Shown here: piece after piece, positions 49,078 to 59,699 of the stretch | Layout: every line of letters begins with the position of its first letter | How positions within the stretch are numbered: the stretch's first letter is position 1 | Source of the DNA: Trichomonas vaginalis G3 | Taxonomy: Eukaryota; Parabasalia; Trichomonadida; Trichomonadidae | Length of the DNA stretch: 64,000 nt | NCBI RefSeq assembly: GCF_026262505.1 | Contig: NC_067205.1 | Span: 24,213,585-24,277,584 of the forward strand | Reading direction: 5' to 3' | Program-made: the position numbers and the translations under genes | The notes under the pieces: generated by a model | Databases searched by the model: none | Told to the model about the DNA's origin: nothing | Seen by the model: only the letters and a program-made list of their open reading frames with translations

Positions 49078-49818
49078 AATTATTTTTTAATTTGTTAGAA
49101 TTGTTAGTAAATATAGATTTATTTGTTTTATTTAAGTGATTTGCTAAACGTACGTTTGTATAAGATATTGATAAAATCGCAAATAAAAAAAATATCATTG
49201 ATTGAATTAATAATTTATGTACAATTTAACAAAAATATTTTCTAATTAATTATGTTACTAAACTTTATCCATACTTTATTAAAATATCTATCACAAAAAC
49301 TATTTCTGATAAAAGAAAACTTCATATTTCTCACTTTTATATCCATTGCGTATTGGATACGATGTGCCTTTGAATAAAAATTCTAATTTGAAATTTGAAC
49401 ATGAATAAAAATCATCAAAATATAGTACATGAAATAATATGTCAAGAAAATAGTATCTTTACTTAAATTTAATATCTAAAAAATCTCTTTTTTACGATTG
49501 GCAAATTTATTTCTTTATCAGAATTCGATTATACTAGATATTCTTCTGTTCCATCAAGTGAAAAAACTTATTAAACATATGAAATCTCTTAACCACCAAA
49601 TCATAATGAACGGCTTTCAATTTTTAAACTATTTGATCATTTATTGTGCATATGCTTTATTTACGTATTTTAATTGAATTTGATCAGATTTTTTTTGTCA
49701 AAAAATGAGAGCGATTTTCACCATAACATTTTGTCCATTTCATAATTTACTATTGATTGTAAGAATTTTTGAGTTAAAAAAATTGAATAGTCTAACAAAA
49801 GTTTAAATTAAGATAGTT
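49078..49818. other. Intergenic, no gene seen
   Basis: AT-rich host spacer with nothing recognisable. Confidence 0.6.
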
Positions 49819-50757
49819 ATGTCTTATGAAACAAAAATAGCCTCGAAAATCATGCTCTGATGTTCATTTACTTGTTTCCCGGAATGTAATAGTTCCGTTG
49901 TTGTTGTTGTTCTAATATTCGTAAATGGGATTTTAATGATATTTCCATACGCATTTTATGGAGTTAAAATTCTAATACGCAATAAATTATCGAATTTTAT
50001 GGCAATAGGTAACAGTGTTACATTTTGTTTTATTACAATTTATACTGTTTTTGTAATTTTAATTTTACATTTATCAAACATAAATATGTTTAACAAAGGA
50101 AATGATTTGTTGCTATATCATTCGGCTCGATTCTTTCAAGTCTTCGCATCTACACTTGTATTTATAGATGTTACAAAAGTTTTAAAAGCATTGAATGTTA
50201 GAGGATCGAATGCACTTCTAATATTAGGGAGATTCGATGAAATTATAGTTAGAATTTTATTATCTCTACATTATATTGCATTTTATTTACCAAATGTCGA
50301 AACAAAAGAAAAAATTGTTCGCAAAATTCATGACTTACAACTCTTAACACTCTTGACAATTTATATTATTTCTCTTTTTTTGGCAGTATTTTGTATATGT
50401 TTTATCTTCACTAGGGTTCAAGATTTAATAGAACCAAAAAGACTTCGAATGATTAAGGTTGGAATTTTCTTCGTTCCATTAATAGCATGTGCTCATTGCA
50501 ATACGTTTTACTGGATACACTCTATGGCTTTTAAAAGCCATTTGCTAAACAATTTAGATAAAGTCAAATTCTTTGATGAAAAAACAAAAGTCTTCAAAAA
50601 ATATGAATTATTGAACCTTGCTTATATGAGTTTATGGAACCCATTCTGTTGCTATGTTTTCTTCTTGATTTTATATTATCTAAATCCAGAAGAGTATGAA
50701 GAAAACACGCATGATCCAAATAATGAGTTAATAACTTTTCAAACTCTGGAAATTTGA
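49819..50757 (+). pseudogene. Seven-TM protein, copy 1, with early nonsense codon
   Basis: From the ATG at 49819 the frame reads MSYETKIASKIML, hits TGA at 49858-49860, and then runs open to 50757. The length, 313 codons including the stop, equals copy 2 (52841-53779), where the matching codon is CGT (Arg). The body matches copy 2 closely (IRNKLSNFMAIGNSVTFCFI; HDLQLLTLLTIYIISLFLAV; YELLNLAYMSLWNPFCCYVF). If translation began at 49936 instead, the first helix would be cut. One nonsense mutation in an otherwise open frame points to recent inactivation. Trichomonads are not known to read TGA through. Confidence 0.75.
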
Positions 50758-51311
50758 CTGAAATAACATGGAGTTAATCTATTCATCTCTTGTAACAAAT
50801 CTAAATTTATCGTGTACTATCAACACTTCATGTGCAAAAGAATCTAATACGCATATAAATTCTCGTCATCTTAAGCAAATGTTTAGTTTATTCTATTTAA
50901 TAAAAAATCAAATATGCATAACATTGTCATTGCTTAGGAGAATCTATTTTAGTGAGAAGTATTGATAGTGATTCTATGGTAGATCATTCCTATCAATAAT
51001 GTTTGTTAATCATTGTCACCTGCTTGAAAATAAGAGTGTATGAATTAACTCTAATCTCCATGTTCCAATATCTTTCTTATTTTATTACTATTAAGTGTAT
51101 GTTCTCCCAGATCTTTGATACTTATGTTTTCTTTCATTGCATTTATTGTTTTATTATAATATTTTTAATTTCAATGATTGGTAAATATTTTGTGATCTCC
51201 GAAGCACGTGTTTTCTAATTCAGCGTTTCCTATGTTTAACTTCTGGCACCATTTTCTTTATGAAAGTACACTTTATAAGTTATTTAGCTCCCGTTTGCAG
51301 AAAGATTTTTT
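50758..51311. other. Intergenic, no gene supported
   Basis: Several short hydrophobic frames occur, none with homology to neighbours or a convincing start. Nothing is supported. Confidence 0.5.
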
Positions 51312-51354
51312 TTGGTAAAAAGTTTTACGATTATTTTCAATTCAAATGGAGTAA

Positions 51355-51959
51355 AATTTAAATTCTTTTACATCAATAACTATCGTGCACCACTCATATT
51401 TCGCCGTATGCGATCTATTAATGGCGATGGTTTAGTATCCAAAGGACTTGTTTCTATCACTCAGTCACAATGGGAAGGTAATGATTATGGCATTGAAGGT
51501 CTATTGAAACTTTGCGAAAAGAATGATAGTAATAAATGGGCTTTACTAACAAATCCTGGTGGATATTTGCTAATTGATTTGAAAAAGCAATATTCAATCG
51601 CCGGGATTTTCTTCATGGGCTCATCGTCTAACGGATATCCATGGTCAGAACATCCACCATCATATTCATTACAGTTTTCAAACGATAAAAGTAACTTTCA
51701 AACTCTTTTTGAAGAAAGAACATCTACGAGGATAAATTACCAAAATTTATCTACCGAAATTTTATTTGATACAACATATATGTATCGGTATTTCAGAATT
51801 TTGATGCTTGATTATGCAGAAGGTTCTAATCATCACGGAATGTACATATCTTGGCTTGATTTCTATTCGAATCTTGGGCAAAGGATATCATGTCATTGTT
51901 TTGGATTTCAAAATAACTATCTTGCATATATTTTTATTATGGTATTTGATAATTCTTAA
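51355..51959 (+). CDS. Discoidin (F5/8 type C)-like galactose-binding-fold protein, probably 5'-truncated
   Basis: About 200 residues with the discoidin-domain pattern: NPGGYLLIDLKKQYSIAGIF, PPSYSLQFSNDKSNFQTLFE, YMYRYFRILMLDY and ISWLDFYS. The fold binds sugars or phospholipids. The open frame begins without an ATG; the first ATG is at 51408 (MRSINGDGLVSKG), but homologous text runs before it, and the duplicate at 52384-52475 also covers that part. The 5' end is therefore probably lost. The C-terminus is short and hydrophobic. The function is unknown; trichomonads have many proteins of this fold. Confidence 0.55.
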
Positions 51960-52152
51960 ATAACTTTTTTTATCAATAAAAGCATACATTTTAAATCTCA
52001 CCGAACTATTTAACTACCAGTCCTATTCATTAATGCATCAGGAATACTCAGTTTGAGTGAAATTAATCAAATAATTGAATCGAAATGGACATTTAAATAC
52101 CACTATCAGGTGTTGATGTTAATTGACTACCGTATGATGTGATATCCTCATG

Positions 52153-52340
52153 AATTGCTCTAACATCTTCAACATATGTTTTGATTTTATTGAATAAATA
52201 CGACTGTAAAACGAAATTCACTCACAGAGCAGAAATAACTAAGAATATTTATAGTCATTGCATCATTAAGTTCTACTACAGTCGTTGTATGTTGCTTTGG
52301 AATTAGTTCTCATATCTTTTGGTTTATTAATAAGCACTAA
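52153..52340 (+). pseudogene. Fragment of surface-protein gene 3' part
   Basis: The sequence matches 48685-48850 of the surface gene, which encodes the end of the ectodomain and the membrane helix (ACATCTTCAACA(T/C)ATGTTTTG and beyond), with about one change in six and small indels. No open frame remains. Confidence 0.75.
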
Positions 52341-52383
52341 ACATGTATTTTTCGCTCGATGGATAATAGAAATGACGATTATT

Positions 52384-52475
52384 TTTCATTTAAATTCTTT
52401 ACATCCACAACTCTCGAGAGTCACTTATATTTTGCAATATGCGATATATTTATGGCGATAGTTTAATATCCAACT
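52384..52475 (+). pseudogene. Fragment of discoidin-like gene
   Basis: About 90 bp resemble 51357-51447 (ATTTAAATTCTTTACATC..., then TATGCGATATATTTATGGCG versus TATGCGATCTATTAATGGCG). It lies directly after the surface-protein fragment and before copy 2 of the seven-TM gene. The same three families lie in order in both places, apart from the position of the TM gene. Confidence 0.7.
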
Positions 52476-52840
52476 TGTAATATTGTTATCAGAAGTGTCA
52501 AATAGGGAATTACTCATAATAAAAAGTCTCTACGCGAATTATTGAATATTAAACATATAAACCAAATAATTTTAAATATGAATTGATCCTTGTGGAGACT
52601 TGAAAAATGAGACAACATCAAAGGGGAAAATATAATGTTTTAAGCTTAGTCAAAGAAAAGGAAACCAAAATTGAATTTTTTTTTCACAATTTTAAACTAT
52701 ATCTAATAAATTTCATAGATGCACTAAATGAACACTATGTGAGCGCATTTTACACACTTTTAACTCAAGAAAATATTCTGATCAGAAATTTTGTCATTTA
52801 AAATCGGATAAAATAATTAACCCAAATTTTATATTTCGGA

Positions 52841-53779
52841 ATGGATATACCAAATGAAACACTAATTGCTTCAAAAATCAAGTCTCGTTGTTCATTTGCG
52901 GTCTTTCCTGACGGCGATAATCCGTATGTAATACTACTTTTCATAGTTGGCATTTTAATCATATTTCCATATGCATTTTTCGGCATTAAAATCCTGATGC
53001 GAGACAAATTAGCAAATTTGGTAGTAATTGATCACAGCGTGGCCTTTTGTTTCATTACAATTTACACTGTTTTCCTAATTCTACTTTTATATTTATCGAA
53101 TCTTAATTGGTTTAGCAACGGAAACAACTACTATATGTATCTTTCAGCGCGATATCTTCAAGTCTTTGCATTTACATTTGTATTTATTGATGTTACGAAA
53201 GTCCTATTTGCATTAAATGTTCGGGGATCAAAAATACTTCTATATTTGGGAAGAATAACAGAAGTTATAGTTGGTATTTTAGTAATCATCCATTACATTG
53301 CATTTTATATTCCAAATTCAAAATTTGATAAGATAATTGTTAAAAAAATACATGATTTGAACATAATGACATTATTAACATTATACATAATTTCTCTCTT
53401 TTTAGCAGTATTATCTGTATGCTTTATTTTTACAAATGTCCAAAATTTCATTGATTCAAAAAAGCTGCGAATGATAAAGATTGGAATATTCATATTTTCT
53501 TTATTTGTGATTGCTCATTGTAATACGTATTATTGGACAGAATCGAAAAATTTCCAATACCATTTGATGAAAGATCTAAACAATGTAAAATACTTCGATG
53601 AAAATACAAAATTTAACAAAAAGTATGAAATATTGAACCTTGCATACATGAGTTTGTGGAACCCACTCTGTTGCTATGTATTCTTTTTCATGCTATACTA
53701 TCTACGTTCAGATATGAAAGTAGAGAATGCCACTGATGCAAGTATTGAATCAATTGCATTTGTATCATTTTCAATTTAA
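52841..53779 (+). CDS. Seven-transmembrane protein, copy 2 (312 aa)
   Basis: An intact frame from the ATG at 52841. Seven hydrophobic helices can be placed at about residues 29-52, 60-86, 103-126, 133-159, 178-200, 215-235 and 268-291. The N-terminus is short and hydrophilic with Cys and Asp (SRCSFAVFPDGDNP), and the loop before the last helix is long and charged. Seven helices would suit a receptor, but none of the usual GPCR signatures (DRY, NPxxY) is evident, so only the topology is claimed. Equal length to the broken copy 1 shows a clean duplication. Conserved blocks in loops (VRGSK, KKLRMIKIGI, HCNTYYW) mark the family. No orthologous family is recognised. Confidence 0.7.
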   Translation: MDIPNETLIASKIKSRCSFAVFPDGDNPYVILLFIVGILIIFPYAFFGIKILMRDKLANLVVIDHSVAFCFITIYTVFLILLLYLSNLNWFSNGNNYYMYLSARYLQVFAFTFVFIDVTKVLFALNVRGSKILLYLGRITEVIVGILVIIHYIAFYIPNSKFDKIIVKKIHDLNIMTLLTLYIISLFLAVLSVCFIFTNVQNFIDSKKLRMIKIGIFIFSLFVIAHCNTYYWTESKNFQYHLMKDLNNVKYFDENTKFNKKYEILNLAYMSLWNPLCCYVFFFMLYYLRSDMKVENATDASIESIAFVSFSI

Positions 53780-54256
53780 TGCTAATCTTTGTATGTATAT
53801 GTATCTTGTCGAGATGTATTATTTTTATTATAGTTAGAAATATCTACTTATTTATTTTCCTATCAATAAACTCATTTTTTCATGGAAAGCCTATTAATCA
53901 TACTAATCCCCTCAAAATTAAGTAAAATCCTTCCAAAAATCTGAAAAAGAGGATTTACGAAGGAAAAATGGTTAAATATGCTAGGGCCGTCAATAATAAT
54001 GTCATTTTTATCATAGCATTTGATATATGCTGTTCCTAGACCTTTTTTATATGTGTTTTCGTATTTGCTGTAAACTAAAGTGAAGATATGGGCAATTATT
54101 AAATTTATTGCTCCAAAAAATTATGAAGTCGTACTGACAATTATCGCAAAATCCTATTGACACAGTCCATTTATTTTCTAAATAGCCTAACATGACATTA
54201 GATTAATAATGATTAAAGAAAAACAATAATATTTTAGGAATTTATTCAACAAAAGA
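53780..54256. other. Intergenic, no gene seen
   Basis: Convergent 3' regions of the TM and AIR9-like genes. AT-rich, with no structure worth reporting. Confidence 0.6.
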
Positions 54257-57200
54257 TTAAGATTCAAACTTTGATTTAAACAAGTTAACTAAGTAAACAG
54301 TGAAATCACGTCGCATTTCTGGTGTAACAGCTGCTTGAGCACGACTGTCTAATGATGGTTCTGGACGAAGGATGAACTTTGTGCTTTGATCAACCCAAAG
54401 TTCCATCTCATCAACTGTCTGGAAAACACAATTAACTTGAAGTGTCTTCCACTTAGCCATCTTCTTAACACCATTCTTAGATACCATCGAAAGACCTGAT
54501 TGACCAATTGTGCAAGTCCAGAATGAGTTACCAACAGAAGATGTAGCTGTGAACTTGAATGAATTTGTGCGCGAGATACTGTTGACAAATGATGTAAGTT
54601 TCTTAGAGATGCTGATTTCGTCTGTCATTTGAGTCATCAAACCATTTGTCGAGCGTGCACGAATCTTTGCTCCTGCATAGTTAGCTGTGATCAAAAGTTG
54701 TGAATCTTGAACTTCATCAATAAGTTTGTTTCCGCGATATATCTCGAATGTGATTGTTTTTTCTGCTTCTTCTGGTGAAAGATTAGTATGGAGTAATGTG
54801 CCGATTGTTGAAATATCGGATCCATTATTTCCTAATAATAAAAGACCTGAGCCATCACCAACAGTTCGTTGTGTTTCAACAATGTATGGATCTGTTGTCC
54901 ATCCATCTTTATTGTATGCAATAACTTCGCATTTGACGAGACGATCAATGTCTTCTTCATTAGGTTCGTATTCGACATTTGTTGCACCTTCAACAATGTC
55001 CCAGTCGCCATAGCCTGAACGGAACCATTGATACTTGATACCTGTGTGATGTGATGCTTTCACCTTAACACGGAATACTGATCCGCTGACGAGTTTTCCT
55101 TTCTTGACGAGAAGTGTTGCAGATTCGATGACTGGAAGAGGTTTGACATTGACTGGTTTTTCAGCCAAAACTGGATTTCCTTTTGTTCCATCACTGCGAA
55201 TTGGAGTAACAACTGCTGATATATTCTTCTCGAACATGTTTTCAAGAGGCTTGATAGTCTTCTGCTTTGTTTTTCCAATGCTTCGAAGTGATCTATCAGT
55301 GACAACAACCCATTCAATCTCTGTCTTTCCTTCATCACCACCATAATAATCATATGAAACAAACAAATTGCCATTGTCGCCTTGAATGATCTTAACTTTC
55401 TCTGCAACTGGAGTATGTGCAGAAACTGGGCCAACATCAATTGTTGTGTATGGTCCTGGTGTTCTTTTGTCTGATCCAATTACAGCAACTGAGAACATCA
55501 AGTAACAACCGATATCTTCTTTTGTTGGAATATAATCAAGTGAATCAGAAATAGATGTTAATGTTCCTCTTTCTGATTTCCTGAACCATTCATACTGGAA
55601 CTGGTTGTATTTGTCTGGTTCTCCACTTATTACTGTTGGAACAATTCGTTCACCTTCGAAAATCTCTTGTGGTGCAGAAACTTTAACAGATGGGAAATAC
55701 AAACGAACGTATTCATCAGCTGTTGTCATGACTGTGAATTTTTCTGGTTTTCCATTTGCACCTTTGTTCTTTTGTATCAAAGTAACTTGAGCTTTGATCA
55801 ATGAGCCAACATCTGCTGATGTTAATGTATATTCTTTTTCAGTGGAAATTGCTTCCAATGATGTTAAAGCGTTTGATCTGTACCATGTAACTTTATCCCA
55901 TGCAATGTCGCATTCAATGCTGACATTTGTACCTTCAATCATTGTTCCAACAATACTAGGAAGAAGTAGATGACTTCTAAGAACTTTCGGTGAATTCTCG
56001 GTCTTATATTTCTTAATTATGTTGTGATTTTCATCAAAAAGAACGACAACTGCAAAAATAACACCATCAATGTCATCAGGTGTCAAAACATAGTCTGGAG
56101 TATCAATTGCAACGGCTTTTGTGATATCGTTCTTCAATCTGAACCATGCAACTTCAATTCTTTCCCAATTGATGCCTTTTGCTTTAACATTAAGTCTAGC
56201 AATGCCACCATCAAATGGATCAAGTGTCATTTCGCTGATTTCTGGTAATGGCTGAACAATTTCACCGACAATTGTATCTGTTGTTTGATTTCCAATTCTA
56301 AGCATTCTTCCAAGGTATTCTTCTTTAGGACTGAACTTTTGACCTTGTTTGACTAATGCAAATCCATCTTCTTGAGATGAATCTGAAATATAAAAATCAT
56401 ATTCTTCTTCAAAAACAAATTTGTTGTTTAAGAAGACTTTTCCTGTGTGTTCAATTGTTTGTGGCTGCTTTTCCATCTGAATGTTCTTTGTTGTTGATGC
56501 AAAAACGGAATCACCAACGCATTCATCAAATCGAACTGGAGTCATCTCAACAGCAACATACATATCGATGTGCTCGTCATTAGGAGTGAATATTTGTTCT
56601 TCACATGCAATTGGAAGTCCTCTAACTCCCTTCCTTGAAGGAGTAATTGGTACATCTGAAACATACCACTTGTAAATGCATTTTCCGCGAAGACCACCGA
56701 TATATGTAGCGCATGCTGCAAGAGAATAGTGTGTTTTAAGTGCTCCTGCAATGAATGGATCAACGAATTGTGGAACAGAAGGTAATACTTTGGTTGCTGA
56801 ATAGAAATACTTTGTTTCTCCTTTTGTTCCTGAAATTGTGACAGGAGTATATGAAATTCTTAAATAATAACCAACTAAATGAGATTCTGGAACAATTTCG
56901 AAATTATCTTTCGTAATTTCGCATTCTTTGACGAATTCTTCGTGCTGGGATTTTGCCTTCTCAAGGTAAATCTCTGACTCTCCTTCTTCTCCTGGATAAA
57001 AAACAGGAGAAATAGTAAATGGTTCGAATTCAATAATTGATTCTGGGAATTCGATTCCGCTTACTGTCGGTTGAACGGATTGTATCGTATTGGAAAGTGC
57101 GAAATAGGAACATAGCTGTAATTTTGAATTCGAAATTGTTGGATTAATTTGGCAAGTAATTTGTTTTCCAACAAGTGACGAAGATAATGTAATACTAGAT

Positions 57201-58390
57201 GTATTTTCAGCTATTATATCATCACCGTCAATCCATAAATACTTGGCTGGAATTCCGATATCTTTGATTGACAAAATGAAACCATCACGAGATATTCCTG
57301 TCATTGTTGGCGAAATTGGGAACGGGATGCATAATTCCTTAAGGTCACGACCAACTGGCTGTGGTGTATATAAATAAAATTTTCTTTCTTCAAAAACAAT
57401 TTTGCAGCGGACAAGATGCATACGAAGGCTAAGTGTTATTGGTAATGAATCACTTGATTCGCCTTTTATTGGTGTCCATTCATTAGTTTCGTAGTCAATA
57501 TCATCATGAACAAACCATTTGATTGAATCTGACTTGTATGGACAGATAATGCAGAATTCCTCACCTTTCTTCTTAATTTTGAGTTTATTTCTGCATTCAA
57601 CTTGGCATTCTGTCATGAAATCAACTAAATCTTTTGTAAGATAATCAACTGCAATTTTTTCTATATCGATCTTATTTTCCTCTTCTTGTTGCTCTTCTTC
57701 TTCGTTAGAGTCTGGTATGAAATCTGTTTGAAGACCGTTTCTAAGTGCATAACCAACAATTGGAGAGTAGGAAAATGCCTTTGAGTAAATTTCATCTGTT
57801 AATAGTTCTCCATTGTATTCTCTTAATGAGATAGCGCCGAAAGCTGCAATCGAAAGATCTGCTGGGAAGTTTGTTAAATTATTATCAAGCTTAAGGCATT
57901 CCAAGTTCTTAAGAATTACAGCACCTTGTAGATTTTGCAATTTATTATTATTTAATGATAAGTATCTAAGATTCTCGAGTTTTGGAAAACCTTTCAAAGT
58001 TGTAATTTTGCAATTTTCTAGTGATAAAGAGCGTAATTCTTTGAGTAATGGAATTTGTGAAGCAAGTAAATCGATTTTATTAAGATTTAGGCATGAGCAT
58101 TGTTGGTTAATAGATTTTATTGTATCGGCTTTAATTTTATTCTCTCCGAAATCAATGAACTTGAGACCTAGTTCACCTACTTTATCTTCTACCAAGCCAA
58201 CATTCTTAATTGCCTTTTGGATAGAAACAACGGATTTTTCTTGTTCTTTTTTGACTGATTTTGGTGTTTGCGCTTTACCAGGACGCAATGATGGGCTAAG
58301 AGGAGAAAATGGAATCCTTGATTTAACATGCCTCTTAGTAATTGGTGTTTCCATCAAGGAAGAATTTCTATTTTTAAACGTATACTCCAT
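54257..58390 (-). CDS. AIR9-like protein: basic Ser/Pro head, LRRs, A9 (Ig-like) repeats
   Basis: The layout is that of AIR9, a microtubule-associated protein of plants with relatives in trypanosomatids and other protists. Residues 1-60 are a basic Ser/Pro segment (RHVKSRIPFSPLSPSLRPGK), expected to contact microtubules. Residues about 70-190 are SDS22-like LRRs (LRSLSLENCKITTLKGFPKL). From about 240 to 1260 there are roughly ten A9-type Ig-like repeats, each with a line such as YTLTSADVGSLIKAQV, YVLTPDDIDGVIFAVV or YIPTKEDIGCYLMFSV. The last 110 residues (WTCTIGQSGLSMVSKNGVKK; RPEPSLDSRAQAAVTPEMRR) form the conserved C-terminal domain. The first ATG is at 58390; the open frame begins one codon earlier with TTG. 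The gene is intact, 1377 aa. A cytoskeletal role is inferred from family. Confidence 0.85.
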   Translation of the reverse strand: MEYTFKNRNSSLMETPITKRHVKSRIPFSPLSPSLRPGKAQTPKSVKKEQEKSVVSIQKAIKNVGLVEDKVGELGLKFIDFGENKIKADTIKSINQQCSCLNLNKIDLLASQIPLLKELRSLSLENCKITTLKGFPKLENLRYLSLNNNKLQNLQGAVILKNLECLKLDNNLTNFPADLSIAAFGAISLREYNGELLTDEIYSKAFSYSPIVGYALRNGLQTDFIPDSNEEEEQQEEENKIDIEKIAVDYLTKDLVDFMTECQVECRNKLKIKKKGEEFCIICPYKSDSIKWFVHDDIDYETNEWTPIKGESSDSLPITLSLRMHLVRCKIVFEERKFYLYTPQPVGRDLKELCIPFPISPTMTGISRDGFILSIKDIGIPAKYLWIDGDDIIAENTSSITLSSSLVGKQITCQINPTISNSKLQLCSYFALSNTIQSVQPTVSGIEFPESIIEFEPFTISPVFYPGEEGESEIYLEKAKSQHEEFVKECEITKDNFEIVPESHLVGYYLRISYTPVTISGTKGETKYFYSATKVLPSVPQFVDPFIAGALKTHYSLAACATYIGGLRGKCIYKWYVSDVPITPSRKGVRGLPIACEEQIFTPNDEHIDMYVAVEMTPVRFDECVGDSVFASTTKNIQMEKQPQTIEHTGKVFLNNKFVFEEEYDFYISDSSQEDGFALVKQGQKFSPKEEYLGRMLRIGNQTTDTIVGEIVQPLPEISEMTLDPFDGGIARLNVKAKGINWERIEVAWFRLKNDITKAVAIDTPDYVLTPDDIDGVIFAVVVLFDENHNIIKKYKTENSPKVLRSHLLLPSIVGTMIEGTNVSIECDIAWDKVTWYRSNALTSLEAISTEKEYTLTSADVGSLIKAQVTLIQKNKGANGKPEKFTVMTTADEYVRLYFPSVKVSAPQEIFEGERIVPTVISGEPDKYNQFQYEWFRKSERGTLTSISDSLDYIPTKEDIGCYLMFSVAVIGSDKRTPGPYTTIDVGPVSAHTPVAEKVKIIQGDNGNLFVSYDYYGGDEGKTEIEWVVVTDRSLRSIGKTKQKTIKPLENMFEKNISAVVTPIRSDGTKGNPVLAEKPVNVKPLPVIESATLLVKKGKLVSGSVFRVKVKASHHTGIKYQWFRSGYGDWDIVEGATNVEYEPNEEDIDRLVKCEVIAYNKDGWTTDPYIVETQRTVGDGSGLLLLGNNGSDISTIGTLLHTNLSPEEAEKTITFEIYRGNKLIDEVQDSQLLITANYAGAKIRARSTNGLMTQMTDEISISKKLTSFVNSISRTNSFKFTATSSVGNSFWTCTIGQSGLSMVSKNGVKKMAKWKTLQVNCVFQTVDEMELWVDQSTKFILRPEPSLDSRAQAAVTPEMRRDFTVYLVNLFKSKFES

Positions 58391-59500
58391 CAAATTCTGT
58401 TATTATTTTTTACGAGAAATCTAAGGTTGTGCTGGCAACAGATCCGAAATATGCTAAAATTTTTTCTACATACCCTACGTTCCTAACTTCTGGAAAACGG
58501 TTTTTCACCCTTATGATCAGTTTCAGACACTTTGGGAGTCTCCCAAACTTTGATATTTTGCATTATGATAGAGAAACGTGTCTAGTTTAACGCACAGTTG
58601 TTTTAAAGGCAAATGATGATATCACATGAAATTATCAAATTATCAAATTTTGAAGTACCAGTCCAAAGGGTTAATTAGATCCTACACAGATGTGCGATAG
58701 TGAAACATATGTGTTCTTGATTTGAGAAGTCCTACTGATAGAGGTATGAATCTCACAGCTTTGTGTGAGTGTGTCTGACACTTGTATAGAGTGGAATATG
58801 CGCCGACATATATTATATAATAACATGTAGTTGATAATTATGAAAAAATAGAATTTGATGCGAATGATATTGAAAGTTGTTTTGTAATTTGATATTTTTC
58901 TTATATGTGTTAATTAGTAAATGGCTTGTTTGTTGTGATCGTACTGTGAAAAATGAAAGGTATTTTAAATTAAAAAAATGAGATTTTGAGATATCTCTAG
59001 AATTAAGAATTTATTATGTATTTGACTTTTATATAACTATGTGTAAAGGATCTCGATGTCTATATGCTTTAAATAAAATTAAATAAAATGAGATAAAAAA
59101 TTAAAATGGACAAGAAGATATATGGAAATGTAATTTGTATTGTATTGGTTGTTTGCAAAATGATTTTAATACAGATTTAAGGATTTGGAATGGATTTGAA
59201 ATTAAATGATTTTTATTCAAGGAATAATAAGATTTTGAACTGGTTTTTATTTTGAGAATGTAAACTCCTTCCATAGGATATGTATTAGAAAGATCAATTT
59301 TAAACTTTTTGAAAGAATTGTTTTTTTGTTGAGTGATTTTCTCTCATTTGATAATATTTTTAAGTTGGCGTATCTTACGCCCTTCCAAATATTTCTTAAA
59401 AATTTAAATTTGTCTCATCTCCTACTCTTAATTTAAAAAAATTTCAAAATCCATAATAGTAAACATTTCTTATTTTTATTTAAATCTGAAAAAAATAAAT
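58391..59500. other. Intergenic, no gene seen
   Basis: AT-rich DNA upstream of the AIR9-like gene. There is no coding frame and no strong structure. Confidence 0.6.
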
Positions 59501-59660
59501 TTAAACAATTTCTCTACACACGACGGCTTCGGCGGTTTTCAGAATGGTTGACAACTGAATTCATCAGGATAATGTCGGTTGGGGTGCCCTTCTTGGCCTC
59601 CTGAGTACTCACCAAGATACCCCAGCTCCCGCAAAACACCTCCCATAGGTGAGCATTAAC
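59500..59660 (+). other. Isolated GC-richer structured segment
   Basis: GGGGT (59581-59585) pairs with ACCCC (59619-59623), and CTTGG (59592-59596) pairs with CCAAG (59612-59616). GTTGACAACTGAATTCATCA upstream finds an imperfect partner near 59661-59685. It could be a structured RNA or the edge of the hairpin array; no RNA family is recognised. Confidence 0.35.
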
Positions 59661-59699
59661 TGATGAAGTTATTGACAACTTTATCTGATTTTTTTCTTT

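Noticed and set aside
49858-49860. TGA as selenocysteine or reassigned codon in seven-TM copy 1
   Set aside because: The paralog has Arg here, no Sec-type context is seen, and other genes in the window use TGA as a normal stop.
50768-51218. Two small hydrophobic genes after seven-TM copy 1
   Set aside because: No counterpart after copy 2, no family, and one of them lacks an ATG-based context; likely chance frames in AT-rich spacer.
54349-57000. Antisense genes inside the AIR9-like and exportin genes
   Set aside because: They are shadows of the true frames without domains or starts of their own.
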